A stretch of DNA of 64,000 nt. Source: Apus apus (taxonomy: Eukaryota; Chordata; Aves; Apodiformes; Apodidae). The notes under the pieces are model-generated. The model was not told where the DNA came from. It saw nothing but the letters and a program-made list of their open reading frames with translations, and made no database searches. Position 1 is the first letter of the stretch; each line of letters starts with the position of its first letter. Both the position numbers and the translations under genes were made by a program. Of the stretch, positions 11,401 through 24,330 are shown in pieces. The stretch covers positions 7,107,001 to 7,171,000 of the forward strand of contig NC_067296.1 of NCBI RefSeq assembly GCF_020740795.1. Direction: 5' to 3'.

Positions 11401-14400
11401 TTCACCTATTTAGAACGTGGTAAAATAATTGTGTGGCTATGTCCTTCAAATATGTTCATACTTTAAGTAGTGTTGATGTTTGGATGTTTAAGTTCTTACT
11501 TTTGTTTTATGTGAGGATGAAGAGGAAGCTGGATTACTGGAGCTCTTGAAATCACAAATTTGTGATAATGCTGCTTTATATGCTCAAAAATATGATGAAG
11601 AATTCCAGCCCTACCTGCCCCGTTTTGTAACAGCAATCTGGAATCTGTTAGTCACAACAGGCCAGGAAGTGAAATATGACTTGGTAAGTTGTTCTAAACT
11701 GATTTTGTTGAGTTTAATAATGAATTATGTATTGATCAGTCATGCTAGAACTGTATGTGTTCTGTTTGTATTGTTCTAGCTGGTCAGTAATGCAATCCAG
11801 TTTCTGGCCTCAGTTTGTGAGAGACCACATTACAAGCATCTGTTTGAAGACCAGAACACACTGACAAGCATCTGTGAAAAAGTAATTGTTCCCAATATGG
11901 AATTTAGAGGTAACTTTTTTTTTAAACTTATGTTTTCAAAGGCACAATAAAATCTAACTAATTGTAATGGTAGGTGTCTTTGCAAGACTGAGAACTGAGG
12001 ATTACCTCTTTTTTACTTTAGTACTAGATTCAAAACCAAGTTTCTAGAGCAGGTTGCTGCCCTGTGGGCTTTGTAGAAGTGTATGAATACATCTAATAAT
12101 TCTTCTGTCTCACTGGGATCTCACAGTGTAAAGTAAAGGAAGTAAGCTATAGGTCATGTGCCAGCAATAACTTCACATGATTAAAATGAGTATCAGAATA
12201 ATTCGAGGAGTCTAAGTAGGCATGGATGTCAGGCCTGCTAAATTGTAATGTCTGTTTCTCTGGGTTTTGGTGGACTCATATTGCTCCTAGTATTTAAAAT
12301 GCAGTGAATGTGTATTGCAGTGATAAGAAGCTTCTCTCTCCTAAGTCTGTGCCTCTGGAAGCCTCTTTAAATGCACTTAGTGTTGAATATGTCCTGTCTC
12401 CTTTCTTATTTTTAAGTCAGGAATACATTAGCTCATGAGTGTGAAAGATAATTTGTGGGGTAGCAACAAGCTAAACAGGCTAGTCTGGCTGGATATTTCT
12501 GATAAATTTCTATTGATATTGTAGGAAATAAAAAATAGCAAGTTGATAGTAATATACCTTTTGACCATTAAAAACAGAGACCTCAGTATATAAACAACCA
12601 TGTATTTTATATTTTCAGCTGCTGATGAAGAAGCATTTGAAGATAATTCTGAAGAATATATAAGAAGGGATTTGGAAGGATCTGGTAATCCACAGATTTA
12701 TACTAAGAATACTTTGTCTTTAAATATAGCTCTAAAGAGCTGAGGCAATGTACTGAAGCTTTTTAAACTTATTTTTTAAGTTAGAAAGGCTTCCCTCCTC
12801 CCTCAAGAGGTTTTATCTGGTTTTTCATCAAGTGTACTGTCACAATGTGCCCATCACAGTGTCTTTTTGTTTTGAACAATGTTTTTATAGGTTTTTTCCT
12901 TAATTGGATTGGTATGTCTCCTGCACTGCACACATTCTCATTTCAGCAAAAATAGCCTGTAAGTCAATGCTGAATAGTGGTCACAGTTGTGTATTTAGTT
13001 CCTATGTGTAGAGTTTTAAATAACATGGAGAGACTGTGCCTGTATTTAGTAGTCTATCATGTTGAAACTGAAATTCTGACCAGTGTTGCATACAAATCTA
13101 TGATCAAGCCAGCTGGACATCAGCCAGCCCTTGTACTGCAGCACCGTGTTCAAACCAATCCAGTAACTGCCCTGACCACACTGTGCTGTGCTAACAGAGC
13201 TATTTGATCTTCTGATTGTAGCTGTCTGGTCTTCAGCCAGGTCAGTGTCCTAATGAACCAAATCTAGATCTAGATGGCAGTTTTGTGTACCCTGTCCTGT
13301 GCCACTGACAGTTTGCTGGCTGACATTTTAAGGTTAATGACACTTCATAATCGATTTATGAAATGGCTGTGTGCTTGCAGTGGAGGACAAAAATTGGAGA
13401 AAAATCTTTTTGAACTTTTTTCAAGCAAATGTTTTACCATTCTTATCCAGGGTCGGCCGCATTTTACTTGTTTGTGAAGTTTTATTTGTTAGCTACTTCT
13501 CCTCTTAAGAGAATTGAGGCAAGGCCTATCTGTGTTTTTCAGAGATTATTTTAGAAATGTACTCTATTGCGTTTAAATTGTCTTGCTTTGTTTTTCTTCT
13601 GTTGCTTCTATGAGTATATTGTTTTGGTTTTTTTAACACAAATGTACTGGGTCAGTGTGGTGGGCCAGCAGCTAAGCACTACACAGCAGCTTGCTCACTC
13701 TCCATCCTGCTGCAATGGGATGAGGGGGAGAATAGGAAAAGTGAGGAAGTTGGTGGATAGAGATAAAGACAGCTTCCAAGCATGACATTAGATGTCATGA
13801 AATATCCTTTTGGTCACTTTGGATCCGCTGTCCAGGTTGTGTCCCCTCCCAGCTTCTTGACCACCCCCAAGCCTACTTGTTGGGAATGAAAAAGAGGCAG
13901 CCTTGACATGGTGCAGGGACTTTTCAGCACCAGCCAAAACCACTGGGGCGTTATCATCAATTTTACTCACCAGTATAAAACACAGCACCATATGGGCTTC
14001 TTATGAAGAAAATTAACTCCACCTCAACCAGTTTCAGGTGTATAATTGTCAACATAGTGAAAAGCCTCTCCCTGCAGGCTTGCTAAAACTTTCTTTAGAG
14101 GGCAGTAAAACCTGTGAATGTGCATGCAGTCTTGGTAGGTGTCTCTTCCTCTTCTTCTATTAAGACAGTAAGTAAAGACTTAAATGTGTTCTTTCATATC
14201 GGTGTGGAGGTTTGCATAATTAACATAAGGTGTGGCTGTAACTGGAGAAGCTGTGTCTTATTAATGTGTTGGTTATCAATATGAAAAGCTGTATCCTTGC
14301 TCATACCCAAGGAATCTTTGGTCCTCTTGCAGATATTGACACCAGGCGCAGGGCAGCTTGTGATCTAGTCAGAGGCTTGTGCAAATTTTTTGAAGGACCT

Positions 14401-17400
14401 GTGACAGGGATTTTTTCTGGATATGTTAATTCTATGTTGCAAGAATATGCAAAGAATCCAGCTGTTAACTGGAAGCACAAGGATGCAGCTATTTACCTCG
14501 TTACATCTTTGGCATCCAAAGCTCAAACACAGAAGGTACTTTTGCATTCTCTTAATTTTAATATATATGCATTAAAATATTATGGTGTATATGAGGACTG
14601 CAATTCACTTTATGCTGCTTCAGAACGGGAGTACCTGTATTTGTAGTAATTTAATGTTGATGAGATTCAAAGTTGTCTTCTAGATAACCCTATCACAGTT
14701 GGTAATTTGGGTGTATATCATCTTCAGGTAGACTGGGCAAATTCAACAACCATGTGTGACCATCTGGTGGGTCTTATTAGCATGTGTGAAGCAGCCATAA
14801 AAATAAAATTAGCTTGAGTCTAGAACCTTTGAGCTTTTAATGGTGCTGAGCCAGAATTGTAAGCCACAGAAGGCCAGATTTAGCTTTACAGAAGATGATC
14901 AGAATTGTTAAGCAGACTAGAAGGAATCTAAGTGACTCTTACAGGTCTTATATTTCCCAGTGTTTCCTGTTATTTGAGTGTGTATGATTTAGAAACAGCA
15001 CGGGAATGCTAATGATCGCTGGAAATGGATCTCATTGCTTGCTGGGGAGAAAGCAACTAATAGGTTGGATACAATGAATCACTACAACTCAGCTAAACTT
15101 GGAATCAGTAGCATTGGATCAAATGTCCTGTAGAACAGATTTTAATCTCCTAATAAACATTTTAAATGTTATTACAGTTAAAATCTCATTGGCTTTACAA
15201 AACAGGTTTGAGGCAAACATAGTAAAACGTTGTACATCATCTTTGTGCAATTTTGCTGAAGTCTCATCCTGAAATGCTGGTTGTCTTTTACTGCACAGCA
15301 ATGGATAAGAACAGTGAGGGATAACTTGAACCAGAGTCTTCTAGCAATTAGAGAACTGCTGAGTTGTACATACTTCTGTGCTATTTAGTGGAAAATACGG
15401 GATAACATCTCTTAGAACATTTGCTAAATATCCATCTAAAAATCCCTTTTAAAAATCAGTTGCGTTTTCATAAGAGAAAACTAAGTGCTCATCTTGTACC
15501 AATTCAGAATTGCAATCTGAGGCCAGAGCTTTTGTTTTAAAAGGCCTATCACAAAAAAAGTATCAGGTTAGTAAGATGCTAATATTTTTCTATCTAAAAT
15601 TTCAGTGTATGATCACTGTTATGTGCTGTTTCAGCTTGAAGCTGGTAACTTTGAACTTGAGTAGTGCTGCAGCTGAAGAGTAGGCATTAAAAACATTAGG
15701 AAGTTAGATAACTCTGCTAAAGATGAAGTTTCAACAATCTCATCATGTGTACAGATGCTTTGGTTTCCTTTTATGAAACACATAAAAATGAGTAAGAAAA
15801 CTAGCTGAATGCCAGCATCTCACAACAAAGTTGGTTTGTTTTTTGTTTCTAGCATGGAATAACACAAGCCAATGAACTTGTTAATCTGACAGAATTCTTT
15901 GTGAATCATATTCAACCTGACTTGAAGTCTGCTAGTGGTAAGTTGATGTTAATTTTGATATGGCATTTTTGGTGATTTATCTACAACCTTGACAGTGATC
16001 ATTGTTTCTTAAGGCTCAAGCACTTGCATAATCTCTGTGGAAGAAGACTGTTAGCACCTGCCACATGGGAAGTAATTCACGTTTGTTTGTCCAGCAATGG
16101 ATGAGCTTTTCACCAAAGGTGGATTGCCATATGCTGTCTGCAAGATGTACACACACAGTTGCTATCAGCTACATTTTCAACTTGTTGAATAAAATTAATT
16201 TGATTTCTGTGTTTGAGACTTTATGGCAAACTTCTATGCTGGAAAAAACCCTGAGAAGTTAAAATACTGAAGGCTGAGTTGTAGCCCATATCAGCCCATA
16301 TTTGTGGCATTACAAATGTCTAGATTTAAACCACATAATTTATTGGATGTTTCAGCAATTATCTGATGATATTTGGAACATAGTGGGTTGTCTTGGAATA
16401 TATACTTGGAGGATGTTAAAATTGGAGCCAGAAGGGGAAATTTCATGGGAAATAGTTGGACTGTACACTTAATGGTACTGGGGTGTGATTAATACCTAAA
16501 ACTGCTGCTCTCTCTAACAGTACAGAAACTAAACCATGTAGAAGAACATTGTGTGTTATTTTTTTATGAGAAAAATAATGACTTCCTGTCACCTCTGTAT
16601 ATGTTTTATGTTCAGTAATCACATTTATATGAAAAGTATCAACACAATTTTTTTTTTTAATTGCAGTGAATGAATTCCCTGTGCTAAAAGCAGATGGCAT
16701 CAAATATATAATGATTTTTAGAAACCAAGTAAGTTTTTCTTTTATGATAAAAATATATTGGAGTTTGTTACTTGATAAGCCTGATTTGTCTTACTTGGCC
16801 ATATGTTAACAGGTGTTTGATAGTCATTTATAACACTTCATGCTGAATTTTTAGTTTTGAAAGTAAATTATATTGTTATAAATACCCAATTAACACATAG
16901 TCTATATGCTATGCATGTGCTGTGGGAGCACTGAACATCTTAGGGTGCTTAGTTCTGTGATACGCTCAGACTCATTCAAGCCAAAGTCAGTCTAAATAGA
17001 CTTGATTGCTCCTAAGTTGCAGTAATTTTTAAAGAGAGTATAGCAACTTTGTCTTTTACCTTTGCTGATTTGTGAGATGCAGTAAGAAAATATATTGAGT
17101 TTTATTTCTAAATTTTAGGTTACGTTTATGAATCTCTTAGGAAAGGTCTGTGTTACTTATTTTTGTTAAAGCTTGATATTTTTTAACTGCCTCCTAAGAC
17201 AAAGTAAAATGGAAAAGAAATGTGCATTAGGATTATATGCACTTACTGACAATCAAATGTAACACTGATTGTTTGGGGGAAGTGTACAGGCAATGACAGA
17301 AATAGGTACCTCTTGCTTGTCAAGGTGTGATATAGGAACTAGAGGAGCCTTCTAAGATTTCTGCCTCTGCCAAGCTTCCAGTTTGTAGCTGATGAGACCA

Positions 17401-20400
17401 GAGTGGTTATGCTCTGTTTTTGAACCATCTGTATTTTTATGTCACATATGTATAATTTGTTGCTATATTTTTGTAGGTACCTAAAGAACAGCTGTTGGTA
17501 TCTATTCCTCTCTTAATCAATCATCTCCAAGCAGAAAGTATTGTGGTCCATACTTATGCAGCCCATGCTCTTGAGAGACTGTTTACCATGAGGGGGACAA
17601 ACAATACTACCCTGTAAGTTTCCAGGCAGAAATAAATTAATTGCTACATAGGTTTTATCGATGAAAGATGAGAAGTATCTGTAGGGAATCTTTTATTTCT
17701 TAGTATTACAGTATTGTAAAATGCTTGAGGTTTGTGTGTCTTTCATCATTAAGAGCTGTGTTTTACCAACAGCATTTCAGCTGCAGAAATGGCACCGTTT
17801 GTGGAAGTGCTGTTAACAAACCTATTTAAAGCTCTGACACTCCCTGGCTCATCTGAAAATGAATACATTATGAAAGGTAAGTACTTTATGGTTTCTGCAA
17901 TGCAAGAGTAACTGTGTTAACTTGAGGTAAAGGCTTATAGTTACAGGTTACTGAAATGTTTATTTGTAAAACCTATTTTATGCAAACCTGCTAAAGAGGT
18001 ATGTTCAGCCTGACTTAACACCAGGCTGTATTAAGTCATCATTGACTAAATTTATGATATCAAAGAGAAGCACTAATCATAGTGGTATTCTGACAAATTA
18101 TTTCTCAAATGATAGTTTTTGTAGTCAGGAGAGCTACCTGAGCAGTGTCAGTAGAAGATCTGAGTGGGTTATGGCTGGTACTAAGCCAAGATTTGAGACT
18201 TGCCAAAGATAAATTATAGTCTCTGCAAAGTTCTTTAATCTTCTGGGCTCTGTGTGTAGAATGGGGATGATGAGGCTTTGCTTTGTCGTTTTTCATTATT
18301 ATAGATTGATTGCTCTTGCAGCAGGTGCTCTTTCTTACTGTACCTAATTCCTTAGGATCAAATTTAATACTAAAAGGTAAAGGATGTAGGCATATGATGG
18401 ATCACAGAAGTGTATGTTTGTCTCCAAAAGTAATACTTTCAATTTACTTGCAGCCATCATGAGGAGTTTTTCTCTGCTGCAGGAGTCCATAATTCCATAC
18501 ATCCCATCTGTCATCACACAGCTCACACAGAAGCTGCTGGCTGTCAGTAAGGTAAAGAAACAGGCTTCTGGAGCAAAATAATCACTTTTGACCTTTTAGT
18601 GCAGCCTTTCTGAAGATTTGTGTGTACCTCATTGCTTGTGTTCTTTTAGAATACTGTACATTTGTCAATATTTTCTGACTAAAATAAGTTAAACCAGCCT
18701 TCCAATGAAGCATTGTCTTCCTTTTAGGACATACTTTCAGATCATTAGTATCCTTATTCCCAACTGCTATTTCAAACTTCAGTTAAAAGATGTTTTGTTT
18801 TGTTTTCCTAAGTGACTTGACTGCAAGTTTGCGTTGATTTATCTGTTTATAACTTGTTTATAGAATCCAAGCAAACCTCACTTCAACCATTACATGTTTG
18901 AATCAATATGCTTATCAATAAGGATAACGTGCAAAGCAAACCCTGATGCAGTTGGAAGCTTTGAAGAGGCTTTGTTTATGGTGTTCACTGAGATACTACA
19001 GAATGATGTGCAAGGTAAATTATAATCCGTACGTGCTTGTGCTCTCTCTGCTACAGTTGGTTGGTATGATTTACCTCATGGCAGGTTTTCTGTAACAGGA
19101 AATTCAAGTGAGAGCATGGTCACAGTCCTAAGAAAAAAGTGTCTGGGTTGTTCCATTGGGTAACAAATGTGTTAGTTTCTTTTTAAACTGTATTAAAAAA
19201 TATCTTCATAATCACTACTCCAAAGCCTCTTACTCTTTTTCGTTATGTTGACTTGCTTCTAGTAGTTTATTTTCCTTGTTCTGAAGCATTAACAAATAGA
19301 GGAAATAGAAATTATATATATACACAGTGCTTGCACATTTTTGGAATAATTAAATTTAGGAAGTGATACATTTCCCCAAGGTTTTATTTGTTGGAATCTG
19401 TGTGTTAATATCAGAAAACTGTAGATACTAGATGTGTGGCTCCTAGGAATTGACAGTGAAAATACTGGCTGAATTTGTAAATATTGTCGTTTCATTTCCA
19501 GAGTTCATTCCATATGTGTTTCAAGTGATGTCCCTACTTCTGGAAATGCATAAAAATGAAATCCCGTCATCCTACATGGCATTGTTTCCTCATCTACTTC
19601 AGCCAGTGTTATGGGAAAGGACAGGAAACATTCCTCCTTTGGTGCGACTCCTGCAGGCTTATTTAGAGCGGGGTGCCAACACCATAGCAAGTGCTGCTGC
19701 TGACAAAATTGTAAGTTGGGTTGATTTATTTGCTGTTTATGGTTCTAGACTTGTTGGTTTAAGATTAAACTTTTTTCCTTAGTGAATAGCTGCTTTTTTC
19801 CAGAATTTGTGCTTGCACTTTAATGGTGCTTATGTAGAAAGACAAAGAAAAAATCCTATGAACGCAGGTGTTTGAGCCGCTTTTCTGTTACATGGAACGT
19901 GTTGTGCTTTTTGTCAGTGTTGCAAGCCGGTACCGGGGGGCTACCGGCTGTCAGTTAAGATGTAAAATTCCTGCACTTAGTTTTTGCAAGCAGGTAAATT
20001 TCCACAGTTTTCGTGTCTCATTTACCTCATGTTGAAAACTGGATCAGGAAAACTCTCAGAACTCTGTTCAGAAGAGTCTTGAGAAGAGTGAGGAGAAGCC
20101 AAAATGCTGGGAGATGTGAGGATTAGTGAATTCAGTGGGAGATTTATTCTGCGTACTTAACTTCTGTTATTTCTGCTGCATGATCTGCTGTAGTCAGACT
20201 TGATTAGACAGTGCCATTGATGAAGCAGACGTGCATGTTCAAATTGGCTTTGGTGTTCATTTGATCAAGGTTAATAGGAATGCTCCAAGAAGTATTACTT
20301 GGTCCTGATAGAAATCTGTCTTCCTTGTCCTTAACTGCAGAAAAAGAACCTTGGTTTAGGTTATGAAAGCTTTTTCCATTATGTATATCTTAGGTGGTGA

Positions 20401-23400
20401 GGGACAACTGTCTGGTAGGTGATACATGAAGAACTGTTGTAAAGAGTTTTATATTTGCTTTGCTTACAGCCTGGATTGTTAGGTGTGTTCCAGAAGTTGA
20501 TTGCCTCTAAAGCTAACGACCATCAAGGATTCTATCTTCTAAACAGTATTATAGAGCAGATGCCTCCGTGAGTATGAGTTGAAATTACATTCAAAATCAA
20601 TTGCTGTAGATTTTAATACTCTGTGTATTTGTATGCCTCATGGTTCATGTTTAACAGCTGAAAAATGTCATGTTTATCAGTAAAATGGAGTTGAACAATT
20701 CTATACATGCTTTCTGTGAAGTGACATTCCTAAAAGCCTAGTGTGAATTGGATCACTTTATTTTATATTTCCAGAGCATCAGTTGACCAGTACAGGAAAC
20801 AGATCTTCATTCTACTATTCCAAAGACTTCAAAATTCCAAAACAACAAAATTTATTAAAAGTAAGTTCCTTGCTATATGAAAAGCTTCAGCAACGTTTAT
20901 GCCAATGGATGAGAATGTGCAGCTGTACTGAATGAGTATCCTGTCATGCCCTGTGATGATGTGGATGAAGGGATACTAGTGATTCTTAACATCAGTGACT
21001 TGCTTCAAATTGTGTGTGGTGTATAGGACAGTTGCCACAGCAGGTAACACTTTTCTTCCTGAAAACTGAAGGAATAGACTTAAAGTAATGGAAGACACGT
21101 GTATATTCTTCTTACTGTCTGGGCTCTCATTAATTATCTGAAAGTGTCTCCATTTAATCTTCAACTAATACCAGCAACCTTTCACTCTCACACAACACAG
21201 TAATACTGACCACACTTCCTGTTGTTATACATAGTTGTGTTATCACTGTTAAATAATCTATGATTTGTGTCATTCTTCCTTAATATGACTTAAGTTATTG
21301 CTGAGGTTTTATGTTAAACTAGCAAAGCTGTGACAAATTATTGAAATATATTCCTGCTGTAATAGAAAGATTGCATTATTTTAATGATACTATTACTATA
21401 CAAATTATGAAATGTTTATTTCTTAATCCAATAAAATCTGGTTAATGCCACCTGATAGGAGCAAGAATGATTGGATTGCATATTATGCTCTTCCACAAAC
21501 AAAATTTAAGTGGTGCTTTTAATGCTTTGCATCTGTGATCTGGTACAAAGGCCATGCAAAGGGATTCACAACTGAGCTAAAAACTGCATTGCATTGAGTT
21601 TTCAGCTAAAAGCATTCAAGTTCTTCTGGTCATTGATCTGAAGAATTTGCAAGCAACTTTTCAAATGCTTTTTATAACTGCCTTAAGGGGGAAAAGGACA
21701 ATCTTGTATCAATTGTCCCATGGCCGTGTTTTAGTATGTTGCCGTACATGGAAGGATCAGCAGCTTTTAGGGAGACTTCAAGGTACCAAGTTAATATACT
21801 TCAGTGGAGCTGACTGTTTATAAAGATTGCCATTTCTGTCCCCTTGAAAAACTTGAATGTATTTTGCTTCTGACTCTTAAGTATATTATTTTGTTTTCAT
21901 GTTAATTTGACCTTTTTCTTGTTACAGGTTTCCTAGTCTTCATTAACTTGTACTGCATAAAATACGGGGCATTAGCTCTGCAGGAAATATTTGACAGCAT
22001 ACAGCCAAAGTTAGTATGATTTAAAAAAATTATTTCAGACTGCTGTGCATTTTTAATCTTTTAAAGTAGGAAATATTTGTCTCCTTTAGATAAAATTGCT
22101 AACTGCATTTGTCACTAATTTGACTATCCAAATGTTTATTCTAATGTGGTTGCTTTATTTGTCAGTTTTTATTGTTTGCTGTGCATTGTTCCTTGTTGAG
22201 AGTCCAAGATATCTCCTAAGCAAATCACAAGAAGGAAAGAGTGATAATTTTACTTTTTCCTTTCTGAATCATTTGTATGCTCAAATTTCCACTAGGTATC
22301 CACTGTAACAAAGCAGCATCTTCACAAATTACCTGGTTTTCTTTTTGCTGAAGATGAATGTTGTTTCTGGTTTTCCTTTGTCATTGTAAGGCTGACAAGG
22401 CTTTCTAATACTTCTTCTTTTAATGTCATAATAGGATGTTTGGAATGGTTTTGGAGAAAATTATCATTCCTGAAATCCAGAAAGTGTCTGGGCAAGTTGA
22501 GAAGAAAATCTGTGCTGTTGGCATTACAAAAATATTAACAGAATGTCCTCCTATGATGGACACCGAGTACACCAAGCTGTGGTATGTAGAACACTTCTCC
22601 AAGTTCTGTTAGGGAGGCTGTTTTGATTTTTTTGAAAATGTGAGCTTTCTTCAAAATGTATTATCCAAATAAACTCCATTGTGATTTCTTCAGGCCTGCT
22701 ATTGCTAGGAGGCTGAGTTTGCAGGCTTTTCATACCACTTCCTTTTCTCAACAAATAAAATTGTATTTTCAAGGCAGAAGTCAGAACTGGTTTGAGATTT
22801 TTGTGATGGAGAGAGCACTGTCAAGGGTTCCAAGTAACTTTGAACATTCTTGCAAAATACACCCTGTCCTTATGTATTTTAAGCACTCCCATTTTATCCT
22901 CTCCTCTTAAATATAGGATCCCTTTGCTGCAGGCCCTCATTGGCCTCTTTGAACTGCCTGAGGATGACACTATCCCTGATGAAGAGCACTTCATTGACAT
23001 AGAAGATACTCCAGGATATCAGACTGCATTCTCTCAGCTAGCCTTTGCTGGAAAAAAAGAACACGATCCTGTAGGTCAAATGGTGAACAATCCTAGAATC
23101 CATCTGGCACAGTCTCTTCACAAACTGTCCACAGCATGCCCAGGCAGGGTAGGTGACTGTTCTGCATGGCATGCTAATGCTGAATTCTACAGAGAAGTGG
23201 TGCTTTTTTGATAATGGGTCTCTTTTGCTAATGTTTGATAATCAGCAAAATGAAGTATGTCATAACTGAAATGCCAGATATTGCTCTTTTTTATTCTTTA
23301 ATGGAATGTAGCTTTTGTAAGGGTTTTTTCCCCTAGTAACCTTAGACTGTCTTTTCACATTGATTAATTTAGCAATAAGCTTGAATATGCCATTTCTTAA

Positions 23401-23893
23401 ATGAAAATTTATCCTCTTGTTGGTATGAACTAATGCTTGTGTCTAGGTCAATTACACCTACTCAGAAAATGTCAGGCAACTCATACTAAATTACACAACT
23501 GAAGTTTACAGTTAACTATTTTAATCTGTAGGGTTTTTGGTTTTTTCAAGATCTGATGTTTGCTGCATCCAAATACCTGCTTTAATAACTGAACGTTTTC
23601 TCTACTTTCACATTTTGATTCAAATAAGTAGTACATAAAATTGTCAGCATCAGGAACTGGAATTGCAGCAGCTGCTTCCACAGTGAAAAACTGCTGCTTT
23701 CAGCATGTTGCTTGTACCATATGTTGGCACAGTGATTAGCAAGATATAGCAGTAGTTTAATGTATATACACATTGACTCTCCTGCTCTCTCCTGTGTTTG
23801 AAGGTTCCATCAATGCTGAGTACTAGTCTGAATGCAGAAGCATTGCAGTTTCTCCAAGGATACCTCCAAGCTGCAAGTGTGACACTACACTGA
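4643..23893 (+). CDS. CSE1L: Exportin-2 / cellular apoptosis susceptibility protein (CAS), complete, 24 coding exons
   Basis: CSE1L is the karyopherin that exports importin-alpha with RanGTP from nucleus to cytoplasm. Coding exons: 4643-4727, 5282-5424, 7820-7921, 8351-8496, 8813-8903, 9190-9297, 10171-10263, 11516-11683, 11780-11909, 12619-12684, 14333-14535, 15853-15937, 16667-16728, 17477-17613, 17773-17876, 18454-18551, 18864-19014, 19502-19710, 20470-20567, 20775-20860, 21928-22009, 22435-22581, 22917-23148, 23804-23893. Phases match at every junction and give 971 residues, equal to the human protein. The start ATG has a strong context (A at -3, G at +4) and begins MELSDANLQTLTEYLKK. Order: importin-beta N-terminal domain (about 29-102), central CSE1 HEAT repeats (about 156-526), C-terminal CAS domain (about 527-961). 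All introns are GT-AG; the exon ending at 22009 has an unusual GTTAGT donor. The last residue is His where I recall Leu in human. No frameshift or premature stop. Confidence 0.97.
8813..16728 (+). other. CSE1L: CSE1L central HEAT-repeat region
   Basis: Coding exons 5-13, residues about 160-494. Visible landmarks are an acidic DDEEEAGLLELL run at the 10263/11516 junction, NMEFRAADEEAFEDNSEEYI in exons 9-10, and DIDTRRRAACDLVRGLC in the 203-nt exon at 14333-14535. This is the stretch that wraps importin-alpha and Ran in the known CAS structure. Intron 12685-14332 contains the ERV LTR fragment listed separately. Confidence 0.9.
13640..14045. mobile_element. Fragment of an endogenous retrovirus LTR in a CSE1L intron
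   Basis: Inside intron 12685-14332. The text matches an LTR family I know from songbird genomes: a GATAAAGACAG segment near 13765, a GGTTGTGTCCCCTCCCAGC stretch near 13835-13853, AACACAGCACCATA near 13978 and AAGAAAATTAACTC near 14005. About 150 bp expected between the first two blocks seems missing, so the copy is internally deleted. There is no retroviral coding sequence. It ends about 290 bp before the next CSE1L exon. Family name and orientation are not assigned. Confidence 0.6.
17477..23893 (+). other. CSE1L: CSE1L C-terminal CAS/CSE domain
   Basis: Coding exons 14-24, residues about 495-971. Landmarks include HTYAAHALERLFTMRG, SSYMALFPHLLQPVLWERTG, the acidic LPEDDTIPDEEHFIDIED segment in the 232-nt exon, and a last coding exon of 29 codons ending LQGYLQAASVTLH. 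The open frame continuing past 23148 into the intron is read-through and not an alternative C-terminus I can support. Confidence 0.9.
19925..19949. repeat. Short GC-rich inverted repeat in a CSE1L intron
   Basis: AGCCGGTA and TACCGGCT are a perfect 8-bp inverted repeat around a 9-nt G-rich spacer. It lies in a CpG-containing patch (about 19860-19950) within an AT-rich intron. Confidence 0.5.
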
Positions 23894-24330
23894 ATGCATC
23901 TGTTCCACGAGCAAGACCAAAAGCTGTTTTGGCACACAAAAGGTTAACACTGACTTTTTTTTTATAGCAGAGCTCAGACAAAATGAAAAAATGCTACTTG
24001 AGAATGTGTTGCAGAATCCATCTTGTAAAAGATAAATGTGGCTTTAAGCAGAAACTGAAAGAATTTGGTGGTTTGTATGCTCATAGATAAAAGGTGGCTA
24101 ACTTCCATTCCCAGTTTAATTTCAAAGGGAATAGTCATAGCGGTTTGTTATGGGATTTATTTGAAATCTGCAGTGTTTGGATAACATTTTGAAATGTATG
24201 AAGGGCACTGGCTGTAGAAACTCACTTTGCTCACTAAAATACCTTTTCATTTTGATGTTGTCCTTTGTATTTCTTCTGTCTTTCCTTAAACTTTATCTAA
24301 ATTGTGAATAAATAAGAAGTACTTGTTTAA
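23894..24330 (+). other. CSE1L: CSE1L 3' UTR
   Basis: AT-rich stretch after the TGA at 23891-23893, ending about 20 nt past the AATAAA at 24307-24312. Its length near 440 nt is plausible for this gene. No structure or repeat stands out. Confidence 0.75.
24307..24312 (+). terminator. CSE1L: CSE1L poly(A) signal
   Basis: AATAAA in GTGAATAAATAAG, with a T- and GT-containing stretch 15-45 nt downstream. It is the first canonical signal after the stop codon. Confidence 0.75.

Noticed and set aside
22840-23211. Open frames extending CSE1L exons into introns (for example past 23148)
   Set aside because: These are intron read-through; the downstream exon 23804-23893 joins in phase and restores the known C-terminus.
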